In this document: piece after piece, positions 1 to 7,970 of the stretch
Numbering within the stretch: position 1 is the stretch's first letter
Layout: the number at the start of each line of letters is the position of its first letter
Origin: COE1 sp963596435
GTDB lineage: Bacteria; Bacillota; Clostridia; Lachnospirales; Lachnospiraceae
Assembly: GCA_963596435.1 (NCBI GenBank)
Contig: CAVBMG010000003.1
Span: 1 to 64,000 of the forward strand
Direction of reading: 5' to 3'
Length of the DNA stretch: 64,000 bases
Made by a program: the position numbers and the translations under genes
Notes under the pieces: generated by a model
Databases searched by the model: none
Told to the model about the DNA's origin: nothing
The model's input: only the letters and a program-made list of their open reading frames with translations

Positions 1-55
1 TGTATAAAATTTTCAATGTTCTTCAATTTAGCCTTGACTTTTTATTTGCAGGCTT

Positions 56-424
56 TTAATGAATTTTTTTGTTGTTATCGTCTAAACCGATCAGATATCT
101 CTTCTGTGCTTTCAGCAAAAACATGCCATAAAATACAAGCGCTGCCAGCATCAACAGGGTAAGAATGGTATCCACAATAGGATACGCTCCAAATACTTCC
201 AATGCACCTGTCAATCCAACAGCCAGAAGAATGATCCCCATTCCCATGGTAAGTGGAAATGTAACTTTCATGAAGCCTTCTGGATCTTTGGCTCTGTCGG
301 TAGGGAAACCTTTACCTACAAGCATCTGCGGAATCTGATGAGTAGTCTTCATCTGTACTGCCCAATAAATCATATATACTCCGCATGCCATGATCAGCAT
401 CTTTAAAATGATACCAAAATCCAT
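56..424 (-). CDS. Small integral membrane protein, function unknown
   Basis: The 122-residue product has three clear hydrophobic segments (about residues 5-25, 55-76 and 84-104), a short charged loop between the first two and a basic C-terminal tail. I recognise no catalytic motif or named family. It lies downstream of threonine synthase on the same strand, 111 bases after that gene's stop, with a long hairpin in the gap, so shared transcription is possible but not assured. It reads as a small inner-membrane protein. A role in threonine export or metabolism cannot be claimed from position alone. Confidence 0.7.
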   Translation of the reverse strand: MDFGIILKMLIMACGVYMIYWAVQMKTTHQIPQMLVGKGFPTDRAKDPEGFMKVTFPLTMGMGIILLAVGLTGALEVFGAYPIVDTILTLLMLAALVFYGMFLLKAQKRYLIGLDDNNKKIH

Positions 425-459
425 ATATCAATAACCCTGCCTTTCCGTCAATCAGAAAT

Positions 460-516
460 GATTGTGCAGTCGTCCCGGTCTGAAATAGCATTTCATCGAA
501 AACATACTGCACAATC
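460..516 (-). other. Nested perfect hairpin between thrC and the membrane protein
   Basis: An 11-base perfect inverted repeat (arms 460-470 and 506-516, GATTGTGCAGT/ACTGCACAATC) encloses a second perfect 6-base stem (481-486 and 490-495, TGAAAT/ATTTCA). No U-rich tail follows on the minus strand, so this is not a standard intrinsic terminator. It may be an mRNA processing or stabilising structure, a protein-binding palindrome, or a small structured RNA. Confidence 0.55.
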
Positions 517-535
517 ACTTCATAAAGAATCGTTA

Positions 536-2026
536 TTAAATTCCCAGGAATTTCATAACAACTGCCTTCATATCTTCTTTATCACATACTGTATCATGAA
601 GAACCGGCGCTGTACGGATCTCTTCAATCGCATTCGGCACTGTTACATTCGCAATTCTGGAAAGTTCATCTACAAGTTCAAAATCAGACATACTGTCGTA
701 TTTTGTCTTATCAATAGCATCCATAACACTTCTGGTAAACTTGAATGGACTTGCAGTAGAAGCAACTACTGCCTTCGTCTCGTCTACTGTTGCCTTACGG
801 TATTTGTGCAGAACAGTTGCTGCAACTGCTGTATGTGTATCAATTACATAACCTGTCTTCTCATACAGATCCTTGATTGTCTGTGCTGTTTCCTCTTCTG
901 AAGCATAATTGCCATAGAAGTCTTTCATATTGTCTTTCATTTCTGATGTGATCTCATACTTGCCATCCCTGGACAATTCCTGCATCAGTTCTGCATTCTT
1001 CTGTGCATCACGTCCCGCTGTCAGATAAATGAGACGCTCCAGATTGCTTGAAATCAGAATATCCATAGAAGGAGAACTTGTCAGAACGAATTCTCTGTTT
1101 CTGTCATATACACCTGTTTCAAAGAAATCATATAATACCTTATTCTCATTGGATGCACAGATCAGCTTGCCAATGGGAATACCCATATTCTTTGCAAAAT
1201 AAGCAGCAAGGATATTACCAAAGTTACCAGTAGGTACTACAACATTGATTACTTCGTTCTCCTTGATCTGTCCCTCTTTCAGAAGCTGTGCATATGCATA
1301 TACATAGTAAACGATCTGTGGAACCAGACGACCGATGTTGATGGAATTGGCAGATGAGAACTGGAAACCTGCCTGATCCATTGTCTGTGCAAGCTCCTTA
1401 TCTCCGAATAACTTCTTTACACCTGTCTGTGCATCATCAAAGTTACCTGTGATTCCTACTACAAAAGTATTATCACCCTTCTGAGTAACCATCTGTTTCT
1501 CCTGAATAGGACTTACACCGTGCTTTGGATAAAAGACAATGATTCTGGTACCTTTTACATCAGCAAAACCAGCCAGTGCAGCCTTACCGGTATCTCCACT
1601 GGTGGCTGTCAGAATTACGATTTCATTATGTACGTTGTTCTTTTTTGCAGAAGTTGTCAGTAAATGTGGCAGAATAGATAATGCCATATCCTTAAAAGCA
1701 ATGGTTGCGCCATGGAATAATTCCAGATAATATGCGCCATCTGCCTCTACCAGAGGAGCAATCACTTCTGTATCGAACTTGCTGTCATAAGCCTTGTTGA
1801 TACAATCCTGTAATTCTTCCTTTGTAAAATCTGTCAGGAAAAGCTTCATAACTTCATAAGCAGTCTCCTGATAGTTCATTTTGGAAAGCTCTTCAAGACT
1901 CTTATCAAGCTTAGGAACTGATTCTGGAACAAATAATCCTCCATCCTGTGCAAGTCCCTGTAAAATTGCCTGGGAAGCTGTTACCCTTTCATCCTTACTT
2001 CTTGTACTTCTGTAAAATAAGTCCAT
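536..2026 (-). CDS. thrC: Threonine synthase
   Basis: Makes L-threonine and phosphate from O-phospho-L-homoserine with pyridoxal phosphate, the last step of threonine synthesis in the cytoplasm. The 496-residue protein has the long threonine synthase N-terminus, the PLP-lysine segment FHGATIAFKD near residue 105, and the phosphate-binding stretch TATSGDTGKAA. ATG at 2026 is preferred because AGGAG sits seven bases upstream; the in-frame ATG at 2032 would leave only one base. No other threonine-pathway gene is in the window and the upstream gap (about 110 bases) is too short for a T-box leader. Confidence 0.95.
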   Translation of the reverse strand: MDLFYRSTRSKDERVTASQAILQGLAQDGGLFVPESVPKLDKSLEELSKMNYQETAYEVMKLFLTDFTKEELQDCINKAYDSKFDTEVIAPLVEADGAYYLELFHGATIAFKDMALSILPHLLTTSAKKNNVHNEIVILTATSGDTGKAALAGFADVKGTRIIVFYPKHGVSPIQEKQMVTQKGDNTFVVGITGNFDDAQTGVKKLFGDKELAQTMDQAGFQFSSANSINIGRLVPQIVYYVYAYAQLLKEGQIKENEVINVVVPTGNFGNILAAYFAKNMGIPIGKLICASNENKVLYDFFETGVYDRNREFVLTSSPSMDILISSNLERLIYLTAGRDAQKNAELMQELSRDGKYEITSEMKDNMKDFYGNYASEEETAQTIKDLYEKTGYVIDTHTAVAATVLHKYRKATVDETKAVVASTASPFKFTRSVMDAIDKTKYDSMSDFELVDELSRIANVTVPNAIEEIRTAPVLHDTVCDKEDMKAVVMKFLGI

Positions 2027-2061
2027 CGCCATTCTCCTTACCTTGTTGTATCTATATGCCT

Positions 2062-2079
2062 TTTGGTAGTATAACCAAA
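2062..2079. promoter_or_regulatory. Operator-like palindrome upstream of thrC
   Basis: TTTGGT (2062-2067) and ACCAAA (2074-2079) form a perfect 6+6 inverted repeat around AGTATA. It lies just downstream of the predicted thrC transcription start, where a repressor could act. The binding protein is unknown. Confidence 0.3.
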
Positions 2080-2091
2080 GTTTTCTGAATT

Positions 2092-2120
2092 AGTATAGCA
2101 TAGTATTGTGGTGACTGCAA
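2092..2120 (-). promoter_or_regulatory. Predicted sigma-A promoter of thrC
   Basis: On the minus strand, TTGCAG (2115-2120) is followed after 17 bases by TATACT (2092-2097). The start site would fall near 2085, about 60 bases before the thrC start codon. Confidence 0.5.
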
Positions 2121-2139
2121 CGTACTAAAGTCTTTTTTA

Positions 2140-2730
2140 TTACAGGAAAAAATCATGTCCGCCATAGGAGAACAAAAGTGTCAGATTGTTGTCGAACCAG
2201 CATACTTTATCTGGATTAGCAATATTTCTTGCCATAAAATAAAGTGCTCCCCTGGATACATCTTCTCCATATAGTGCACTATATACTGCCTCTTTTGTCT
2301 CTTCGGAAACCTTTACACGGTTGATTCTGCCATCAGATACCGGTGAGAACTGCGCTACTTTGCTGTTTCTCTGATATACCACCTGACTGATCGTATCCGG
2401 AAAATGGCTGTCTTTTACCCGGTTGATTACCACATTGGCTACAAGTAATTTTCCTTTGCGGTCCTCTCCTCCGGCTTCCGCCTCTACAATACGCATTAAT
2501 ACTTCTATATCTTCTGCGGATGCATCTATCACATAAGCCGGTTCCAATACCCCTAATGTAATATTTCTGCATTCAGAAGAAGTCTCATATCCCTGCATGT
2601 CCACGCAATGAGCTGCCGTCTGCTCTGTATCCTTCTCTTCCCCCTGTACCATATACACCCTGGAGAACCACAGCATTATCGTACATATAATCATGGAAAC
2701 CAACAAAAGCACATAATTTTTCTGATACAT
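2140..2730 (-). CDS. SleB-type cell wall hydrolase (Hydrolase_2 family), membrane-anchored
   Basis: Likely peptidoglycan-cleaving enzyme of the SleB/Hydrolase_2 family, which includes spore cortex-lytic and vegetative wall enzymes. The 196-residue protein starts with a signal-anchor helix (about residues 8-26). The C-terminal catalytic domain (about 85-196) carries the family's RIVEAEAGGE segment with the probable catalytic Glu, then VANVVINRV and the GALYFM and GGHDFF motifs. GAGG lies five bases before the ATG. It is divergent from the AP2/HNH-like gene. A sporulation or germination role is possible, but no spore genes are nearby, so ordinary wall remodelling is equally likely. Confidence 0.85.
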   Translation of the reverse strand: MYQKNYVLLLVSMIICTIMLWFSRVYMVQGEEKDTEQTAAHCVDMQGYETSSECRNITLGVLEPAYVIDASAEDIEVLMRIVEAEAGGEDRKGKLLVANVVINRVKDSHFPDTISQVVYQRNSKVAQFSPVSDGRINRVKVSEETKEAVYSALYGEDVSRGALYFMARNIANPDKVCWFDNNLTLLFSYGGHDFFL

Positions 2731-2821
2731 AATGTCCTCTTTTCTGTTGCTTCAAAAGCACATCATAACATGTCCTTTTATTAGTGTATTCATCTTATGG
2801 GAAGAAAATACATGGAATCAC

Positions 2822-2850
2822 ATGACCAGGGACATAAACTATGCTATAAT
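2822..2850 (+). promoter_or_regulatory. Promoter of the AP2/HNH-like gene
   Basis: A consensus -10 TATAAT (2845-2850) lies 17 bases after a partial -35 ATGACC (2822-2827). The expected start site, near 2857, is next to the first usable ATG at 2858, which suggests a leaderless mRNA. Confidence 0.5.
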
Positions 2851-2857
2851 ATTTTCT

Positions 2858-3655
2858 ATGAATGCAATGTTAAAAGGCGTATATCTCGCCAGAAAAAAAG
2901 ACAATTCCATATATTATCGTGCATCTATCACCTATCGCAGGAAGCACATCAGCCTTGGAAGCTTTGAAACAGAAGATTCTGCCAACCGGGCATATGAAGA
3001 AGCTGATCGTCTGCTTCGAAGCGGGACAGACACGATAGATTCCTATGAAAATACCTGCGCGCTGCCTTTTGAAAAATGGGTCACTCTGTTGAATTTCCGG
3101 GATAACGGGCTTTATTTTGCCACCCCTATTTATGTGCGCGGCAAATTCTTCTATTATTATTTATCTCCCTCTTATGTTCTGAAATTCGATATTGATAATC
3201 TGTTCTTCTACTCATCCCACAAGATCATGAAACGCGGGGAACACCTTTTTGTAGCAGATTATGGTATGCAGCTCAATATTCTGAATCGTCATGGTATTCG
3301 CAGTTACAGCGTTCCCGGACGGGATTATGTCTTTTTAAATGGTGACGAGACGGATTTTCGCAGTGCGAATCTGAAAATTATCAATCGTTATCAGGGTGTA
3401 CTTCGCATTGAGTCAAAAGGCAGGACACGCTACAAAGCTCGTATTAATCTGCCCGGCTACTACATAATCGGCACCTACGCTACAGAGGACGAGGCTGCCA
3501 TCGCCTATAACAAAGCCATTGATATTCTACGCAAAAACGGCGTGACAAGAAATTACACCCCAAATTACCTTGAGGGACTCTCGCCCGCCGTCTATGCTGA
3601 TATTTATGCCCGTTTAAAAATTTCAGATAAAATATACAATTACTTCTTAGAGTAA
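2858..3655 (+). CDS. Double AP2-domain protein with degenerate HNH-like centre
   Basis: This 265-residue protein has two AP2/ERF-like DNA-binding modules, about residues 6-56 (KGVYLARKK...SLGSFETEDSANRAYEEA) and 179-228 (QGVLRIESK...IGTYATEDEAAIAYNKA). Between them, residues 120-176 resemble an HNH homing-endonuclease fold, ending in LNGDETDFRSANLKIIN, but the His normally found before the N-G pair is replaced by Phe. AP2 and HNH modules co-occur in mobile homing endonucleases, so this is probably a domesticated or inactive descendant acting as a DNA-binding protein. The reading frame is open back to 2732, but the promoter at 2822-2850 makes ATG 2858 the likely start; no ribosome site is visible. 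Its last 16 bases overlap the convergent GH25 gene. Confidence 0.75.
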   Translation: MNAMLKGVYLARKKDNSIYYRASITYRRKHISLGSFETEDSANRAYEEADRLLRSGTDTIDSYENTCALPFEKWVTLLNFRDNGLYFATPIYVRGKFFYYYLSPSYVLKFDIDNLFFYSSHKIMKRGEHLFVADYGMQLNILNRHGIRSYSVPGRDYVFLNGDETDFRSANLKIINRYQGVLRIESKGRTRYKARINLPGYYIIGTYATEDEAAIAYNKAIDILRKNGVTRNYTPNYLEGLSPAVYADIYARLKISDKIYNYFLE

Positions 3656-4869
3656 TCTACCAGGCTCACATTCAGTCGTGCATTTCCTGAAATACCGCTG
3701 ATAGAGCCTTTTTGCGTATACTGCCACATGGTATATGCATATGGATAATCCGGTGTATCTGCTTCCTGTGAAAGCCATACATCATAGTCCTGCAGTTTCT
3801 CCAGATTAAGCTTTGTTACAAGCCATTCCTTGTTGCCATAGAGCATTGGCGTATAGCCATTCTCCTTGATTGTCTTTAGGAATACTCTTGCCAGCTCCGT
3901 ACGTGTGGAAACATCCAGCGCATCTGTTCTTGCCATATCTCCGTTTATACTTTCCATATCGAATACTACAGGATAATTTACCGGATAATCCTTAATCAGC
4001 TCCAGAAGTGTGTCAGCTTCGTCATATATCTCATCTCTGTCTACTGCCTGTGAGTAGAAATACACACCGATTCCCAGTCCGGCATTCTTAGCGCCGTTCA
4101 TATAATCCTTAAATGAACTGTCCAACACGATATTGCCGCTGCTGTAGCCTCTGCCGCCTACTTTAATCATTACATAGTCAACTCCGGCTCTTTTGAGCTT
4201 CTCAAAATCAACGATTCCCTGCTCACTGGACAGATCCACACCAAACCAGGATGCCTGCTTGCCATTCACAAAATATTTCATTTCAGGACTCTGGTAAACG
4301 AACTTGGAAGTATCATACGTATTCGTCTTGAGCTTATCATTGATTTCCACCCATTCTGTGCTGCCATCCTGATAAGTCACCAGCGTATGTTTGCCATCAT
4401 CCAGTGCATCCTCATCCTGCATGGATTCCTTCTTGGTCATATCGTAGACTTCTGTCTTACCCTGTGCCAGGGTATCTGCGGTTTTATCAGAGTCTACCTC
4501 TTTATTACCTTCTATAACAGTTTCTCCGGTCGTCTGATTGGTTACCGTTCCATTCTTACCATCATTCACAATCTCCTGTGTCTCTCTTCCAGTGTCTGGA
4601 AGATTCCAGATATCCAGCTGATTAGACGTCAATGTGCTGCCTGATACCAGCGCTTTCACACTGTCAACCATAGCCTGTGTCTGATTATTCTCCCTTGCTG
4701 CTGCAATCTGCTGTGCATGGCTGCCACTGGAACTGCTTCTTGTTGGTTTGTTCACCAGAAACATCAGTCCGACTACCACCAGTATCACTGTTGACATGAT
4801 AAGCACCATATAGATCAGCGTCATATTAGGTCCCTGATCCTGCTCATAATCATCTGCCATATATTTCAT
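3640..4869 (-). CDS. Membrane-anchored GH25 lysozyme (1,4-beta-N-acetylmuramidase)
   Basis: Predicted to cleave MurNAc-GlcNAc bonds in peptidoglycan outside the membrane. The 409-residue protein has a short charged N-terminus, one transmembrane helix (about 17-40), a Ser-rich and acidic low-complexity linker of about 150 residues, and a GH25 domain from about 205 to the end. The domain shows FGVDLSSEQG, VMIKVGGRGYSSG, GIGVYFYSQA and YPVVFDMESI, with the catalytic acid residues in the GVD and DME segments. GGGGAG lies nine bases before ATG 4869. The long linker would let an anchored domain reach into the wall. The gene ends inside the convergent AP2/HNH-like gene. Confidence 0.9.
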   Translation of the reverse strand: MKYMADDYEQDQGPNMTLIYMVLIMSTVILVVVGLMFLVNKPTRSSSSGSHAQQIAAARENNQTQAMVDSVKALVSGSTLTSNQLDIWNLPDTGRETQEIVNDGKNGTVTNQTTGETVIEGNKEVDSDKTADTLAQGKTEVYDMTKKESMQDEDALDDGKHTLVTYQDGSTEWVEINDKLKTNTYDTSKFVYQSPEMKYFVNGKQASWFGVDLSSEQGIVDFEKLKRAGVDYVMIKVGGRGYSSGNIVLDSSFKDYMNGAKNAGLGIGVYFYSQAVDRDEIYDEADTLLELIKDYPVNYPVVFDMESINGDMARTDALDVSTRTELARVFLKTIKENGYTPMLYGNKEWLVTKLNLEKLQDYDVWLSQEADTPDYPYAYTMWQYTQKGSISGISGNARLNVSLVDYSKK

Positions 4870-5003
4870 GATAACCGTCTCCCCTTTTACGCATTAACAT
4901 AACTCTTTTACAATTTGAATTATATATTATATTTTTGTATTTTTCAATATTTTTCTGACTATTTATAAAATTGTTAAAATAGTATACGTAAAAGGGAAAC
5001 TGC

Positions 5004-6479
5004 CTAATTCACAGAAATCTTAAACACTACAGGATAGTTATGGTCTATCATTTTGGTCTTTATCTTCAAGCCGTCCTGATCTCTCGTCCATTGAGGTGCT
5101 TCTTTCTCTCCCAGAACTTCAATTTCACGAATGATTCCACTGAAATCTGTTTTGCTCATGTCCTTCGTCTCAGCAAGAGACTTTATGCATATGCTGTCTT
5201 TTCCCTTCATATTCAGGCAAAAGGCATAGATGCAGCCATGATTAACTGTGAAGCGGATATCTTCTGCTGTATATGGCTTCGCCTCTGAATCTGCGAACTG
5301 ACCTTCCTGTATCTTCGTAGGTCCTTCTGCTGACTTGCGCCACATTTTGGCTCCATAGACTGCTTCTCCATTCACTTTCATCCATTCACCGATTTTTAAC
5401 AGAATATTTCTGTCCTCTTCCGGGATGGAGCCATCTGCCTTAGGTCCGATATTTAATAAAAGCCTGCCGTTCTTACTAACAATATCAACCAGATCCTGTA
5501 CGATCTGTACCGGTGTTTTATACTCATTATTTACGGTATAACACCAGGAATTCTTGGCGACTGCTGTATCTGTCTGCCATACATAGGGTTTCACATCCGC
5601 AAGCTGTCCGCGTTCAATATCACACACTGCCGTTCCAAAGGCAAATGCATCATGCTTGTAGTTAATGACAACGCCCTCGCCCCATTCCTCAGCGCGATTG
5701 TAATAATAAGCAGCGAATTTTTTCAAATACGGTTTCACACTGTTGTGATGAATCCACCAGTCGAAATAGACAACTTTTGGTCTGTATTTGTCCACCAGTT
5801 CGCAGCAGCGGCAAAGCCAGTCATCCAGGAATTCTTTGGTCGGTGTTGGTGTGGAGAAGGAATCATAATGCTCTTTCTCTTCCATGGCTGGCCAATAGAA
5901 ATCTCCTCGTTTCAGTGGTTCTTTGATATCAGAATCAAAGTCTTTTCCATGTCCCATAAAGAACCAGTGCTCTACTCTGTGACTGGATGCACATTTTACC
6001 AGCCCCTGTTTGTCAAATGCAGTGTACAGTTCTCCAAGTACATCTCTCTTTGGTCCCATATTGGCAGCATTCCACTCTGATAATTCACTGTCGTACATCT
6101 GGAATCCGTCATGATGTTCTGCTACAGGCATGACATATTGTGCACCGGCTTCCTTAAATAAGGAAGCCCATTCCTCTGCGCGGAATTTTTCTGCTTTGAA
6201 CATTGGAATAAAATCCTTATACCCGAAATCCTTCTGTGGACCATAGGTCTCAATGTGATGCTCATATTCAGGACTTCCCTGTATGTACATATTTCTTGAA
6301 TACCATTCATTTGCAAATGCCGGCACAGCGAAAATACCCCAGTGAATAAAAATGCCAAATTTCACATCTTCGTACCAGTCTGGTACTCTATACTGCTGTA
6401 ATGATTCCCAGGTATCCTTATACCTGCCTTTGGCAATCACTTCTTCGATTTTCTCCAAATACTTCTCCATTTCCATCAT
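5004..6479 (-). CDS. Cytoplasmic alpha-L-fucosidase (GH29)
   Basis: Hydrolyses alpha-linked L-fucose from oligosaccharides by a retaining mechanism. The 491-residue protein has family motifs in order: FGIFIHWG (41-48), EHHDGF (121-126), VVYFDWW with the probable nucleophile Asp240, and the LLLNIGPKADGSIP region. It has no signal peptide or anchor, so it should act on imported fucosylated sugars rather than on mucin outside the cell. GGAGG lies nine bases before ATG 6479. It is a single gene: no fucose isomerase, kinase, aldolase or transporter adjoins it, so its uptake partner must be elsewhere. Confidence 0.9.
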   Translation of the reverse strand: MMEMEKYLEKIEEVIAKGRYKDTWESLQQYRVPDWYEDVKFGIFIHWGIFAVPAFANEWYSRNMYIQGSPEYEHHIETYGPQKDFGYKDFIPMFKAEKFRAEEWASLFKEAGAQYVMPVAEHHDGFQMYDSELSEWNAANMGPKRDVLGELYTAFDKQGLVKCASSHRVEHWFFMGHGKDFDSDIKEPLKRGDFYWPAMEEKEHYDSFSTPTPTKEFLDDWLCRCCELVDKYRPKVVYFDWWIHHNSVKPYLKKFAAYYYNRAEEWGEGVVINYKHDAFAFGTAVCDIERGQLADVKPYVWQTDTAVAKNSWCYTVNNEYKTPVQIVQDLVDIVSKNGRLLLNIGPKADGSIPEEDRNILLKIGEWMKVNGEAVYGAKMWRKSAEGPTKIQEGQFADSEAKPYTAEDIRFTVNHGCIYAFCLNMKGKDSICIKSLAETKDMSKTDFSGIIREIEVLGEKEAPQWTRDQDGLKIKTKMIDHNYPVVFKISVN

Positions 6480-6529
6480 CCCAATATACCTCCATATATA
6501 TTTACTGCTATCATATCATACCCATTGCG

Positions 6530-6563
6530 AAAACAAAAGGCACAGCCGTCATAAGCTGTGCCT
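6530..6563 (-). terminator. Intrinsic terminator of the rnf operon
   Basis: A perfect 9-base stem (6538-6546 and 6555-6563, AGGCACAGC/GCTGTGCCT) with an 8-base loop is followed on the minus strand by TTTTGTTTT. It starts 16 bases after the rnfB stop. Confidence 0.85.
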
Positions 6564-6578
6564 CTCTCATATAAAAAT

Positions 6579-7376
6579 CTATATAATTGCTTTCTTTGGA
6601 CATTTCTCCTTACATGCGCCACATCCGGTACACTTATCCTGATCAATATGTGCATGGAAATCTGTCACAGTAATTGCCTGGCTCGGACATACCTTTACAC
6701 AAAGTCCACAGCCAATACAACCTGTCTGACATGCTTTCATGGTAACAGGTCCTTTATCCTTGGAGCTGCACGCTACGGCATGCTTTGCATCATACGGAAC
6801 CAGTTCAATCAGATGCTTCGGACATGCTGCAATACACTTGCTGCAGGCTTTACATTTTTCCTTGTCTACTACTGCAATGCCGTTCTGAATGGAGATAGCT
6901 CCAAAAGGACACGCTTTTACACAGGTTCCAAATCCCAGACAGCCATGGCTGCATGACTTGGCGCCCCCATCCGGGACAAACTGCACCATAGTACAGTCTT
7001 CCACGCCTGTGTATTCATAGTTCAGTGAAGTCTTCTCACAGATTCCGGCACATTTTACAAAGGCAGTCATTCGCTTGCTTTCTCCAGCTTCCACGCCCAT
7101 GATCTCTGCTATGACTTTTCCTACCTTCTCACCACCTACAGGACAGGCATTTACCGGTGCTTCACCTTTTGCGATAGCAGCAGCCAGACCTGAACAGCCG
7201 GGATATCCACATCCACCACAGTTATTACCCGGAAGTGATGCCAATACCTGCTGTTCTTTCTCATCTACATCTACCTTGAACCAGATACCTGCCGCGCCAA
7301 GAAACAGACCTAAGAGCAGACCGAGTCCTGCCACAACAACAACTGCTGTTATAATCGCTGTTATATTCATACTCAA
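6579..7376 (-). CDS. rnfB: Rnf complex subunit RnfB (multi-cluster ferredoxin)
   Basis: Electron-entry iron-sulfur subunit of the membrane Rnf complex (ferredoxin:NAD+ oxidoreductase coupled to Na+ or H+ transport). The 265-residue protein has an N-terminal membrane helix (about 5-30), the NNCGGCGYPGC four-Fe-four-S domain near residue 55, and four further CxxCxxC-type motifs (GCLGFGTCVKACP, CKACSKCIAACP, CIGCGLCVKVCP, CTGCGACKEKCP). About five clusters can be counted. It is the last gene of the operon, six bases after rnfA, and is followed by a strong terminator. Confidence 0.96.
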   Translation of the reverse strand: MSMNITAIITAVVVVAGLGLLLGLFLGAAGIWFKVDVDEKEQQVLASLPGNNCGGCGYPGCSGLAAAIAKGEAPVNACPVGGEKVGKVIAEIMGVEAGESKRMTAFVKCAGICEKTSLNYEYTGVEDCTMVQFVPDGGAKSCSHGCLGFGTCVKACPFGAISIQNGIAVVDKEKCKACSKCIAACPKHLIELVPYDAKHAVACSSKDKGPVTMKACQTGCIGCGLCVKVCPSQAITVTDFHAHIDQDKCTGCGACKEKCPKKAII

Positions 7377-7382
7377 TCCCTC

Positions 7383-7970
7383 CTATAACAATCCTGAGAA
7401 TCCACAGAATGCAATAGCCATCAATCCGGCTGTAATCATAACGATAGGCATTCCTTTGAATGACTCAGGGATATCATTGTATTCCATTTTCTCTCTGATG
7501 CCCGCAAGAATCGTAATAGAGATCAGGAAACCTGCTGCTGTTGCGAAACCGCTGACGATACTGTAGAGGATACCATAATTCTTCTGTACATTCGTCAATG
7601 CGATACCCAGAACAGCACAGTTTGTTGTAATCAGTGGCAGATATACACCAAGTGCCTGATACAAGCCCTGCACATATTTCTTCAGGAACATTTCCACGAA
7701 CTGTACCAGCGCTGCAATAACCAGAATGAAAACGATAGTCTGCAAATATGTAATATCCAATGGAACCAGAATAAATTTATAAATCGCTGCTGCCACTGCA
7801 CTGGCAAGAGTAATGACAAATACAACTGCACCACCCATACCAACTGCTGTATCTACTTTCTTGGATACACCAAGGAAAGGACATAAGCCCAGGAACTGGC
7901 TCAATACTACGTTACTGACCAGTGAAGAGCCGATTAAAATGACAAGCAGATCCTTTATTGTCTCAGCCAT
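7383..7970 (-). CDS. rnfA: Rnf complex subunit RnfA
   Basis: Integral membrane subunit that, with RnfE, forms the core of the electron- and ion-transfer path. The 195-residue protein has six hydrophobic segments and family signatures such as VLSQFLGLCPFLGVSKK near the N-terminus and LITTNCAVLGIAL in the middle; the conserved Cys in each half fits the known membrane iron-sulfur site between RnfA and RnfE. Its start overlaps the end of rnfE by eight bases, implying translational coupling. Confidence 0.96.
   Translation of the reverse strand: MAETIKDLLVILIGSSLVSNVVLSQFLGLCPFLGVSKKVDTAVGMGGAVVFVITLASAVAAAIYKFILVPLDITYLQTIVFILVIAALVQFVEMFLKKYVQGLYQALGVYLPLITTNCAVLGIALTNVQKNYGILYSIVSGFATAAGFLISITILAGIREKMEYNDIPESFKGMPIVMITAGLMAIAFCGFSGLL

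Noticed and set aside
2732..2857. N-terminal extension of the AP2/HNH-like protein back to 2732
   Set aside because: It would run through the promoter at 2822-2850 and start next to the divergent hydrolase; the extra residues have no AP2 or other domain.
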